In this document: piece by piece, positions 1 to 6,346 of the stretch
Layout of the letters: each line of letters starts with the position of its first letter
Numbering within the stretch: position 1 is the first letter of the stretch
Translations under genes and position numbers: made by a program
The notes under the pieces: generated by a model
The model's input: only the letters and a program-made list of their open reading frames with translations
What the model was told of the DNA's origin: nothing
Databases searched by the model: none
DNA from: Burkholderiales bacterium
GTDB lineage: Bacteria > Pseudomonadota > Gammaproteobacteria > Burkholderiales > Burkholderiaceae_C
Assembly: GCA_011391855.1 (NCBI GenBank)
Contig: JAABPT010000004.1
Location: 1 to 10,046 of the forward strand
Direction of reading: 5' to 3'
Length of the DNA stretch: 10,046 nt

Positions 1-474
1 GAATCGGGCCTGGGCAAGAGCGAACTCGGGCTGGAACTCATCAGCCGCGGCCACGGCCTGGTGGCCGACGACGCGGTGGACATCTACCGCATCAGCCAGA
101 CCGCCCTGGAAGGCCGCTGCCCCGAACTGCTGCAGAACCTGCTGGAAGTGCGCGGCATCGGCCTGCTCGACATCAAGGCCATCTTCGGCGAGACCGCCGT
201 GCGGCGCAAGATGCGCCTGAAGCTCATCGTGCACCTGGTGCGCAAGGAAACCATGGAGCGCGAATTCGAGCGTCTGCCCTACGAGCCGCTGTACGAGGAC
301 ATCCTGGGCCTGCCGGTGCGCAAGGTGGTGATCGCGGTGGACGCCGGGCGCAACCTGGCGGTGCTGGTGGAAGCGGCGGTACGCAATACCGTGCTGCAAC
401 TGCGCGGCATCGACACCTACCAGGACTTCATCCAGCGCCACCAGAAGGCCATGGAGCGCGGCGGCGGGGACTGA
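1..474 (+). CDS. hprK: HPr kinase/phosphorylase, 3' part (5' end outside window)
   Basis: Bifunctional enzyme that phosphorylates the phosphocarrier HPr on a serine and removes that phosphate. In proteobacteria it belongs to the nitrogen-related PTS rather than to sugar uptake. The window opens inside the Walker A loop: visible residues 1-8 read ESGLGKSE, and the preceding glycine is cut off. VADDAVDI (visible 21-28) carries the acidic catalytic pair, and LLEVRGIGLLDIKAIFGE (visible 47-64) is the HprK family signature in the capping region. 157 codons remain before TGA at 472-474. The frame is open from base 1, so the GTG at 61 is internal and not the start. The missing N-terminal domain and catalytic His must lie upstream. 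The gene is convergent with fur. Identification is secure from the two signatures. Confidence 0.96.
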   Translation, partial: ESGLGKSELGLELISRGHGLVADDAVDIYRISQTALEGRCPELLQNLLEVRGIGLLDIKAIFGETAVRRKMRLKLIVHLVRKETMEREFERLPYEPLYEDILGLPVRKVVIAVDAGRNLAVLVEAAVRNTVLQLRGIDTYQDFIQRHQKAMERGGGD

Positions 475-477
475 ACA

Positions 478-511
478 TCACTGAGCGCCAGTGAACCACC
501 ACTGAGCGCCA
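478..511. repeat. Inverted repeat plus 12-bp direct repeat between hprK and fur
   Basis: The 52-base gap between the convergent hprK and fur stops holds TCACTG (478-483) and CAGTGA (489-494) around a 5-base loop. This is a perfect 6-bp inverted repeat. The 12-mer CACTGAGCGCCA occurs at 479-490 and again at 500-511. The hairpin lies where a bidirectional terminator would be expected, but no T-run follows on either strand, so an intrinsic terminator is only a possibility. Confidence 0.45.
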
Positions 512-526
512 CCGCCCGGCATCGTG

Positions 527-958
527 TCACTTCACGTGCCGGTGCTCGCACTGCGCCTTGGTGCAGCGCGCATACAGCGCCAGCGAATGCTCCTGCAGCT
601 CGAAACCGCGCTGGACGGCGATGGCGCGCTGCCGCTGCTCGATCTCGGGGTCGAAGAATTCCTCGACGCGGCCACAGTCCAGGCACACCAGGTGGTCGTG
701 GTGCTGGCCCTCGTTGAGTTCGAACACCGCCTTGCCCGACTCGAAATTGCTGCGCAGCAGCAGCCCGGCCTGCTCGAACTGCATCAGCACGCGGTAGACG
801 GTGGCCAGGCCGATTTCAGCGCCTTCGGCCAGCAGCATCTTGAAGACGTCCTCGGCCGTGAGGTGCCGGCGTTCGGTGCGCTGGAAGACTTCCAGGATCT
901 TGATGCGCGGCAGCGTTGCCTTCAGGCCGCTGCTCTTCAGTTCTTCGGCATGCGTCAT
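527..958 (-). CDS. fur: Ferric uptake regulator Fur
   Basis: Iron-responsive DNA-binding repressor that, with Fe(II) bound, shuts off iron-uptake genes. The 143 residues match the usual Fur length. The N-terminal winged helix-turn-helix includes LKATLPRIKILEVF (12-25) and the recognition-helix stretch EIGLATVYRVLMQFE (48-62). The metal-binding and dimerisation half has HHDH (86-89), the CxxC pair C92/C95 in HLVCLDCG, and the second pair C132 and C137 near the C-terminus. This is the full ligand set of E. coli-type Fur rather than Zur or PerR. The ATG start (958) is preceded on its strand by a GGGGA purine stretch about seven bases away. It is divergent from bamE and convergent with hprK. I saw no clear Fur box in its promoter, so autoregulation cannot be claimed. 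Confidence 0.97.
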   Translation of the reverse strand: MTHAEELKSSGLKATLPRIKILEVFQRTERRHLTAEDVFKMLLAEGAEIGLATVYRVLMQFEQAGLLLRSNFESGKAVFELNEGQHHDHLVCLDCGRVEEFFDPEIEQRQRAIAVQRGFELQEHSLALYARCTKAQCEHRHVK

Positions 959-983
959 TCAGCGTCCCCGGGTGTTGCGCCGC

Positions 984-989
984 TAAAAT
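984..989 (+). promoter_or_regulatory. Candidate -10 element for bamE-dapB transcription
   Basis: TAAAAT differs from the sigma-70 consensus TATAAT at one base and is one of two AT-rich hexamers in this otherwise GC-rich intergenic region. Transcription would start near 996, giving a leader of about 67 bases before bamE. No good -35 hexamer lies at the normal spacing, so this is a weak call from composition and position. Confidence 0.35.
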
Positions 990-995
990 GAGCCG

Positions 996-1001
996 ATCAT
1001 A
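996..1001 (-). promoter_or_regulatory. Candidate -10 element for fur
   Basis: Read on the minus strand, these bases are TATGAT, one mismatch from TATAAT. Initiation would fall near 989, giving a leader of about 30 bases to the fur ATG. No convincing -35 box was found upstream on this strand. It lies only six bases from the opposing bamE -10 candidate, so the two promoters would share polymerase footprints. Confidence 0.35.
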
Positions 1002-1062
1002 GCCAGCCGGCCCCGGGCCCGTTGCGCTCACCGGTGGCCCGCCACCCCTTCAGCTTCTGCCC

Positions 1063-1584
1063 ATGCCCTCACGCCCGATCCTCCTCAGTGCCCTGGCCGC
1101 CGCCGCCCTGCTGGCGGGCTGCGAGTCGCTGCAGCGCACCGACAGCTTCATGGGCGTGATCACCCCCTACCGCATCGACATCGTGCAGGGCAACGCCGTC
1201 ACCCAGAACCAGGTGGCGCTGCTCAAGCCCGGCCTGACGCGACTTCAGGTGCGGGACATCCTGGGCACGCCGCTGCTCGCCGACCCCTTCCACGCCGACC
1301 GCTGGGACTATGTGTTCATGCTGCGCCGGCCCAACACCGACGTGCAGCGCCGCGGCGTCGTCGTCTTCTTCGACGGTGACCGGGTGCGCACGTTCGAGGC
1401 CACCGAGTTGCCCACCGAACGCGAATTCGTGGCCTCGATCAGCCGCTTCAAGGACGTGAAGGAGCGCAAGCTCGAGTTGACGGAGGAAGAGCGCCTGGCC
1501 CTGCCGCCGCCCGTGAAGCGCGAGGCCGCTCCGGCCGAACCGGTGGGTGCGGTGCGCGAATATCCGCCGTTGGAAGCGTCCTGA
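1063..1584 (+). CDS. bamE: Outer membrane assembly lipoprotein BamE (SmpA/OmlA family)
   Basis: Accessory lipoprotein of the BAM complex, which folds beta-barrel proteins into the outer membrane. It sits on the periplasmic face and touches BamA and BamD. The N-terminus is a lipoprotein signal with lipobox LAGC (17-20), so Cys20 should be lipidated. YRIDIVQGN (36-44), the GLTRLQVRDILGTPLLADPF stretch (57-76) and the following WDYVF match the SmpA/OmlA core (E. coli has YRPDINQGN and ALGTPLMSDPF). At 173 residues it is much longer than the 113-residue E. coli protein. The extra part is a charged, Pro/Ala/Glu-rich C-terminal tail after about residue 137, with no recognised domain. The start is fixed by the signal peptide, although no strong ribosome site precedes it. 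dapB follows after 16 bases, suggesting co-transcription. Confidence 0.95.
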   Translation: MPSRPILLSALAAAALLAGCESLQRTDSFMGVITPYRIDIVQGNAVTQNQVALLKPGLTRLQVRDILGTPLLADPFHADRWDYVFMLRRPNTDVQRRGVVVFFDGDRVRTFEATELPTEREFVASISRFKDVKERKLELTEEERLALPPPVKREAAPAEPVGAVREYPPLEAS

Positions 1585-1600
1585 AACCGGGCCCGGCCAG

Positions 1601-2407
1601 ATGCTGAAGATTGCCATCGCCGGCGCCTCGGGCCGCATGGGCCGCATGCTGGTGGAGGCCGTGCTCGGCAGCAGTGACTGCACGCTGACCGCGGCGCTCG
1701 ACATTCCCGGCAGCGCGGCGCTGGGTCAGGACGCCGGCGCCCTCCTGGGCCAGGCCACGGGCGTGGCGATCCGCGCCGACCTGCACGCGGCGCTGGCCGG
1801 CGCCGAGGTGCTGATCGACTTCACGCGCCCCGAGGGCACGCTGGCGCACCTGGCGGTGTGCCGCGAACTCGGCGTCAAGGCCATCGTCGGCACCACGGGC
1901 TTCACGCCGCAGCAGCGCGCCGTGATCGCCGCGCACGCGGAGCACATCGCCGTCGTGTTGGCGCCCAACATGAGCGTGGGTGTCAACGTGATGCTGCGGC
2001 TGCTGGACATGGCGGCACGCGCCCTGGGCGAAGGCTACGACATCGAGGTCATCGAGGCGCACCACAAGCACAAGGTCGACGCACCCAGCGGCACGGCATT
2101 GGCCATGGGCGAGGTGCTGGCCGCCGCGCGCGGCGTCGACCTGGCCACGCACGGCGTGCTCACGCGCCATGGCCACACCGGCGAGCGGCCGGCGGGCGCG
2201 ATCGGCTTTGCCACCGTGCGCGGCGGCGACATCGTCGGCGACCACACCGTGCTCTTTGCCGGCACGGGCGAACGCATCGAGATCACGCACCGCAGCACGA
2301 GCCGCGCCAACTACGCCGAAGGCAGCCTGCGCGCGGCGCGGTTCCTTGCCGGGCAGGCGCACGGCCTGTTCGCCATGGACCAGGTGCTTGGATTGGCGCC
2401 CCGATGA
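1601..2407 (+). CDS. dapB: 4-hydroxy-tetrahydrodipicolinate reductase DapB
   Basis: Cytoplasmic NAD(P)H-dependent reductase giving tetrahydrodipicolinate, on the diaminopimelate/lysine route that feeds peptidoglycan. The nucleotide-binding loop is GASGRMG (8-14), followed by GTTG (97-100) and APNMSVGVN (121-129). The catalytic signature EAHHKHKVDAPSGTA (152-166) holds the general-acid His154 and Lys158, matching E. coli H159/K163. The 268 residues are normal for the family. The frame is open further upstream to 1547, but that would overlap bamE and add a non-family N-terminus. ATG 1601 begins directly with MLKIAIAGASG, so it was chosen, although the ribosome site is poor. The stop codon lies in an ATGA that also opens an 11-codon reading frame before exbB. 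Confidence 0.98.
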   Translation: MLKIAIAGASGRMGRMLVEAVLGSSDCTLTAALDIPGSAALGQDAGALLGQATGVAIRADLHAALAGAEVLIDFTRPEGTLAHLAVCRELGVKAIVGTTGFTPQQRAVIAAHAEHIAVVLAPNMSVGVNVMLRLLDMAARALGEGYDIEVIEAHHKHKVDAPSGTALAMGEVLAAARGVDLATHGVLTRHGHTGERPAGAIGFATVRGGDIVGDHTVLFAGTGERIEITHRSTSRANYAEGSLRAARFLAGQAHGLFAMDQVLGLAPR

Positions 2408-2439
2408 ACCGTTTGCGCTGCACCGCGCGCCGGCGCTGA
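2404..2439 (+). other. 11-codon mini-ORF overlapping the dapB stop
   Basis: ATG at 2404 overlaps the dapB TGA as ATGA. It encodes MNRLRCTARRR and ends at TGA 2437-2439, three bases before the exbB GTG and in the same frame as exbB. It could hand terminating ribosomes from dapB to exbB, which lacks a visible ribosome site. No homology is recognisable in 11 residues, and chance is a fair explanation. Confidence 0.2.
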
Positions 2440-2442
2440 ACC

Positions 2443-3162
2443 GTGCAGGGCCTGAGCCAGTTCTGGCAAGCCAGCGACGGCGTCGGCCGCGCGGTGGCCT
2501 TGTTGCTGCTGGCCATGTCGGTGGCGGCCTGGGTGTTGATCCTGTGGAAGGGCTGGGTGCTGCGGCGCGCCGCCGGGGACATCGCGCGCGCCGTGCCCGC
2601 CTTCTGGGACGCTGCCTCGCTGGACGACGGCCGTTCCCGGCTGGCCGCGCTGGACCGCGAACGGGTGCTGCTGCCGCTGCTGGACGCCGCCGCTGCGCAG
2701 CCGGTGGCGGGCACGCTGGAAGGCGCTGGGCAAGTGGCCTCGCAGCTGACGCGGCGGCTGCGCGACGCGCTGCACCGCGCCCTGGCGCACCTGCAGTTCG
2801 GCCAGGTGGTGCTGGCTTCGGTGGGCAGCACGGCGCCCTTCGTGGGTCTGTTCGGCACCGTGTGGGCGATCTACCACGCGCTGGTGGGCGTGGCGGCGGC
2901 CGGCAGCATCACCATCGACAAGGTGTCGGGACCGATCGGCGAGGCGCTGCTGATGACGGCTGCCGGCATTGCCGTGGCGGTGCCGGCGGTGCTGGCCTAC
3001 AACGTCTTCGGCAAGCGGGTGGCCGCCTGCGAGGCGGAACTGGAAGGCTTCGCCCATGACCTTCGCGAAATGATGCTGCCCCCAAGCTCGCTTCCCCCCG
3101 AGGGGGCTCGTTCCGGACTGGGGAACCCGGACCCGGGCCGGGCGCCCGACCGCGCGCCATGA
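2443..3162 (+). CDS. exbB: MotA/TolQ/ExbB-family proton channel subunit (ExbB-like)
   Basis: Inner-membrane subunit that, with ExbD, uses the proton motive force to drive outer-membrane work such as TonB-dependent uptake. Three membrane segments are visible: residues 17-35, about 120-148 and about 166-189. GLFGTVW (135-141) and GPIGEALLMTAAGIAVAVP (163-181) are the family signatures, and Thr139 and Thr172 align with the channel threonines T148 and T181 of E. coli ExbB. The start is GTG 2443, because an in-frame stop lies just upstream and later starts would cut the first membrane helix. The last 27 codons (residues 213-239, Pro/Gly/Arg-rich) are unlike the family and come from a hairpin-rich segment. 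It overlaps exbD by ATGA. TolQ is the main alternative, but no tolA, tolB or pal is nearby. Confidence 0.9.
   Translation: MQGLSQFWQASDGVGRAVALLLLAMSVAAWVLILWKGWVLRRAAGDIARAVPAFWDAASLDDGRSRLAALDRERVLLPLLDAAAAQPVAGTLEGAGQVASQLTRRLRDALHRALAHLQFGQVVLASVGSTAPFVGLFGTVWAIYHALVGVAAAGSITIDKVSGPIGEALLMTAAGIAVAVPAVLAYNVFGKRVAACEAELEGFAHDLREMMLPPSSLPPEGARSGLGNPDPGRAPDRAP
3078..3126. repeat. Two-hairpin palindromic segment within the exbB 3' end
   Basis: Two consecutive hairpins can be drawn. In the first, GCCCC (3078-3082) pairs with GGGGC (3103-3107) and CTCG (3087-3090) with CGAG (3099-3102), leaving a four-base bulge. In the second, GTTCC (3110-3114) pairs with GGAAC (3122-3126). A 10-bp palindrome, CGGGCGCCCG, follows at 3139-3148. 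The C-run/AAGCTCGCTT/G-run look resembles dispersed intergenic palindromes I recall from Comamonadaceae genomes; this is memory, not a search. Here it is translated as the exbB tail, and the 11-mer GACTGGGGAAC inside it recurs at 3607-3617 beyond exbD. Confidence 0.55.
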
Positions 3163-3581
3163 GCTTCGGCCGCCTCGAACGCAACCCCGGCTCACGGCCG
3201 ATGAGCGACATCAACATGACGCCGCTGATCGACGTGATGTTGGTATTGCTGGTCATCTTCATGATCACCGCGCCGCTGATGACGAGCAGTCTCAAGCTCG
3301 ACCTGCCGCGCGCCGATGGTGCCGCGCCCAGCGACGCGCCGGCTTTCGTGGCGCTGGCCATCGACGCCAGCGGTGGCCTGTTCCTTGCCGACCAGCCGGC
3401 CAGCCGCGAGCAGATCCTGGAGCGCGTGCGCAGCGCCGCTCGTCGCGACCCCGCCACCGAGGTGCAGTTGCGTGCCGACCGCAACGTGCCCTACGGCCGC
3501 GTGGCCGAGGTCATCGGCTGGGTGCAGGAAGCCGGGCTCACGCGCATCGGCTTCATCACCGAGGCAACGGCTGGGCCCTGA
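3159..3581 (+). CDS. exbD: ExbD/TolR-family biopolymer transport protein (ExbD-like)
   Basis: Partner of the upstream channel protein. A dimer of its single helix sits inside the ExbB pentamer and carries the proton-sensing aspartate. The 140 residues give a short cytoplasmic N-terminus with RPMSDINMTPLIDVMLVLL (13-31), one membrane helix (about 22-40) and a periplasmic domain. Asp25 is at the same position as the essential Asp25 of E. coli ExbD. VPYGRVAEVIGWVQEAGLTRIGFIT is the usual C-terminal fold of the ExbD/TolR periplasmic domain. The ATG overlaps the exbB stop (ATGA), which implies translational coupling, and no ribosome site is visible in the GC-only bases upstream. No tonB follows; leuS is next. 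TolR is the alternative name; the pair could serve either system. Confidence 0.92.
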   Translation: MSFGRLERNPGSRPMSDINMTPLIDVMLVLLVIFMITAPLMTSSLKLDLPRADGAAPSDAPAFVALAIDASGGLFLADQPASREQILERVRSAARRDPATEVQLRADRNVPYGRVAEVIGWVQEAGLTRIGFITEATAGP

Positions 3582-3582
3582 G

Positions 3583-3614
3583 GCGCCGCCGACCGGGTGC
3601 GCCGCCGACTGGGG
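3583..3614. repeat. Two tandem 16-bp units upstream of leuS
   Basis: GCGCCGCCGACCGGGT (3583-3598) is followed directly by GCGCCGCCGACTGGGG (3599-3614), 14 of 16 bases identical. The pair fills most of the exbD-leuS gap, where the leuS -35 region would be. The second unit runs into GACTGGGGAAC (3607-3617), shared with the exbB 3' segment. Confidence 0.6.
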
Positions 3615-3624
3615 AACGGCTTCG

Positions 3625-3630
3625 TAGAAT
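3625..3630 (+). promoter_or_regulatory. Candidate -10 element abutting the leuS start
   Basis: TAGAAT lies seven bases before the leuS ATG and differs from TATAAT at one position (G for T). Initiation would fall at or beside the start codon and give a leaderless or nearly leaderless leuS mRNA. No matching -35 hexamer is seen; GC-rich tandem repeats occupy that place. Confidence 0.4.
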
Positions 3631-3637
3631 CCCCAGG

Positions 3638-6346
3638 ATGAACCCAAAATACGACCCCGCCGCAGTCGAAGCCGCCGCGCAGGCGCACTGGGCGGCGAGC
3701 GACGCCTACCGCGTCGTCGAAGACCCAAAGCGGCCCAAGTTCTACGCCTGCTCGATGCTGCCTTACCCCAGCGGCAAGCTGCACATGGGGCATGTGCGCA
3801 ACTACACCATCGGCGACATGATGGGGCGCTACCTGCGCATGAAGGGCTTCAACGTCCTCATGCCGATGGGCTGGGACGCCTTCGGCCTGCCGGCAGAGAA
3901 CGCCGCCATTGCCAACAACGTGCCGCCGGCGGCCTGGACGCGCGCCAATATCGCCGACATGAAGAGCCAGATGCAGCCGCTGGGCCTGGCCTTCGACTGG
4001 CAGCGTGAGCTGGCCACCTGCGACGCCGGCTACTACAAATGGAACCAGTGGTTCTTCCTGAAGATGCTGGAAGCCGGCATCGCCTACCGCAAGACGCAGA
4101 TCGTCAACTGGGACCCGGTGGACCAGACGGTGCTGGCCAACGAGCAGGTCGAGGACGGCAAGGGCTGGCGCAGCGGCGCGCCGGTGGAAAAGCGCGAGAT
4201 CCCGGGCTACTACCTGGCGATCACGAAATACGCCGACGAATTGCTGGCCGGCGTCAACGACCCCGCGCACAAGGACTACCTGGCCGGTTGGCCCGAGCGC
4301 GTGCGCCTGATGCAGGAACACTGGATCGGCAAGAGCGAAGGCGTGCGCTTCGCCTTCCCGCACGAGATTTGCGGCGCCGACGGCGAACTCATCCAGGACG
4401 GCCGCATGTACGTGTTCACCACGCGAGCCGACACCATCAAGGGCGTCACCTTCTGCGCCGTGGCGCCCGAACACCCGCTGGCCACGCACGCCGCCTTGTC
4501 GAATCCGCAACTCGCCGCCTTCATCGACGAATGCAAAAAAGGCGGCACCACCGAAGCCGAGTTGGCAGCGCGCGAAAAGGAAGGCCGGCCCACGGGGCTG
4601 ACCGTGACGCACCCGCTCACCGGCCACGCGGTGCCGGTGTGGGTGGGCAACTACGTGCTGATGAGCTACGGCGACGGCGCCGTGATGGGCGTGCCGGCAC
4701 ACGACGAGCGCGACTTCGCCTTCGCCAAGAAATACGGCATCGACATCCTGCAGGTGGTGCACGTCGACGGCGAACATTTCAGCTACGAGCAGTGGCAGGA
4801 CTGGTACGCCGACAAGCAGCGCGGCGTGACCATCAACTCGGGCAACTACAGCGGCCTGCCCTACGCGGCCGCGGTGGACGCCATCGCCGCCGCGCTGGCC
4901 CAGAAGGGCCTGGGCGAGAAGAAGACCACCTGGCGGCTGCGCGACTGGGGCATCAGCCGCCAGCGCTACTGGGGCACGCCGATCCCCATCATCCACTGCC
5001 CCGACTGCAGGGACGTGCCGGTGCCCTACGCGGACCTGCCCGTGGTGCTGCCCGAAGACCTGGTGCCCGACGGCAGCGGCAACCCGCTGCAACATTGCGC
5101 GTCGTTCCTGATCGTGGCCTGCCCGCAGTGCGGCCAGCCGGCGCGGCGCGAGACCGACACGATGGACACCTTCGTCGACTCGTCCTGGTACTACATGCGC
5201 TATTGCTGCCCCGGCAGCGATGGCGCCATGGTCGACGCGCGCAACGACTACTGGATGCCGATGGACCAGTACATCGGCGGCATCGAACACGCGGTACTGC
5301 ACCTGCTGTATGCGCGCTTCTGGACCAAGGCCATGCGCGACCTCGGCCTGGTGAAATTCAGCGAGCCGTTCAGCAAGCTCTTCACCCAGGGCATGCTGCT
5401 CAACGAGTCCTTCTACCGCGAGGACGAATCCGGCAAGAGGCACTGGTTCTATCCCAGCGAAGTCGACGTGCGCTACGACGACAAAGGCCACCCGACGGGG
5501 GCCACGGCCAAGGCCGACGGCCTGTCGGTGAGGCTGGGCGGCATCGAGAAGATGTCCAAGAGCAAGAACAATGTCGTCGAGCCCAAGGACATCATCGCGA
5601 AATTCGGTGCCGACACGGCACGCGTGTTCACCATGTTCGCCGGCCCGCCGGACCAGAGCGCGGCGTGGTCGGATTCCGGCGCCGAGGGCTCGTTCCGCTT
5701 CTTGCGCCGGCTGTGGAATGCCGGCGTGCGGCTGGCACCGCGGCTGGCGGCCGCCACGCCCACGATGGCCGTCGCCAGCACGGCGGCCGCCGCGCTGCGC
5801 CGCGACATCCACGGCCTGCTCCGACAGGTGAGCCACGACTACGAGCGGCTGCAATACAACACCGTGATCTCGGGCGCGATGAAGATGCTCAATGCGATCG
5901 AGGACGCGGCACTTACCGAGACCGCGGCCGACGGCGCAGCCGGTGAGCAACCGGCAGCTGCCGACGCGGCCGGTCAGCAGGCGGCAGCCGCCGACGCGGC
6001 TGTTTTGTCCGAAGCCTTCGGCATCCTGCTGCGCACGCTGTACCCGGCGGCACCACACATCACGCATGCGTTGTGGCAGGCCCTCGGCCTGCAGGCGGTG
6101 CACGGCGAGATCATCGACGCGCCCTGGCCGCAGGTGGACGAGGCGGCGCTGGTGCAGGACGAAATCGAGCTCGTGTTGCAGATCGGCGGCAAGCTGCGCG
6201 GCGCGATCCGCGTGCCGGCCGGCGCCGATCGCGCGGCCATCGAGGCCGCCGCGCTGGCCACGCCCGAATTCGCGCGCTTCAGCGAAGGCAGGCCGGCGAA
6301 GAAGGTGGTGGTGGTGCCTGGCCGGCTGGTCAATGTCGTGGTCTGA
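3638..6346 (+). CDS. leuS: Leucyl-tRNA synthetase
   Basis: Cytoplasmic class I synthetase that charges tRNA(Leu) with leucine and hydrolyses mischarged tRNA. The catalytic-core HIGH motif is HMGH (49-52) in YPSGKLHMGHVRNY, and KMSKS is at 638-642. The inserted CP1 editing domain shows the threonine-rich VFTTRADT (259-266) and VPAHDERD (352-359) with its tRNA 3'-end-binding Asp. Cys pairs CPDC and CPQC flank the zinc-binding-type insertion before DTMDTFVDSSWYYMRY. The C-terminus ends with the usual small domain. At 902 residues it exceeds the 860 of E. coli; part of the excess is an Ala/Gln/Asp-rich stretch (about 760-788) in the anticodon-binding region, built on two 30-bp tandem units. ATG 3638 gives the family N-terminus MNPKYDP. 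lptE overlaps its end. Confidence 0.99.
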   Translation: MNPKYDPAAVEAAAQAHWAASDAYRVVEDPKRPKFYACSMLPYPSGKLHMGHVRNYTIGDMMGRYLRMKGFNVLMPMGWDAFGLPAENAAIANNVPPAAWTRANIADMKSQMQPLGLAFDWQRELATCDAGYYKWNQWFFLKMLEAGIAYRKTQIVNWDPVDQTVLANEQVEDGKGWRSGAPVEKREIPGYYLAITKYADELLAGVNDPAHKDYLAGWPERVRLMQEHWIGKSEGVRFAFPHEICGADGELIQDGRMYVFTTRADTIKGVTFCAVAPEHPLATHAALSNPQLAAFIDECKKGGTTEAELAAREKEGRPTGLTVTHPLTGHAVPVWVGNYVLMSYGDGAVMGVPAHDERDFAFAKKYGIDILQVVHVDGEHFSYEQWQDWYADKQRGVTINSGNYSGLPYAAAVDAIAAALAQKGLGEKKTTWRLRDWGISRQRYWGTPIPIIHCPDCRDVPVPYADLPVVLPEDLVPDGSGNPLQHCASFLIVACPQCGQPARRETDTMDTFVDSSWYYMRYCCPGSDGAMVDARNDYWMPMDQYIGGIEHAVLHLLYARFWTKAMRDLGLVKFSEPFSKLFTQGMLLNESFYREDESGKRHWFYPSEVDVRYDDKGHPTGATAKADGLSVRLGGIEKMSKSKNNVVEPKDIIAKFGADTARVFTMFAGPPDQSAAWSDSGAEGSFRFLRRLWNAGVRLAPRLAAATPTMAVASTAAAALRRDIHGLLRQVSHDYERLQYNTVISGAMKMLNAIEDAALTETAADGAAGEQPAAADAAGQQAAAADAAVLSEAFGILLRTLYPAAPHITHALWQALGLQAVHGEIIDAPWPQVDEAALVQDEIELVLQIGGKLRGAIRVPAGADRAAIEAAALATPEFARFSEGRPAKKVVVVPGRLVNVVV
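5941..6000 (+). repeat. Two tandem 30-bp units inside leuS
   Basis: Bases 5941-5970 and 5971-6000 match at 26 of 30 positions. They encode GEQPAAADAA and GQQAAAADAA, a 10-residue unit copied once. Thirty bases keep the frame, so the protein stays intact. The location is a loop between helices of the anticodon-binding domain, before the conserved LYPAAPHITHALW stretch. Confidence 0.9.

Noticed and set aside
959..1062. Fur box in the fur-bamE intergenic region
   Set aside because: Only scattered GAT/CAT triplets occur; no stretch approaches the 19-bp Fur consensus.
1547..1600. Upstream extension of dapB to an earlier ATG
   Set aside because: It would overlap bamE and add 18 residues absent from the family; ATG 1601 starts exactly at the conserved N-terminus.
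2169..3059. Alternative + frame across dapB and exbB (296 codons)
   Set aside because: It is out of frame with both genes and dominated by Ala, Gly and Arg. dapB and exbB motifs explain the region.
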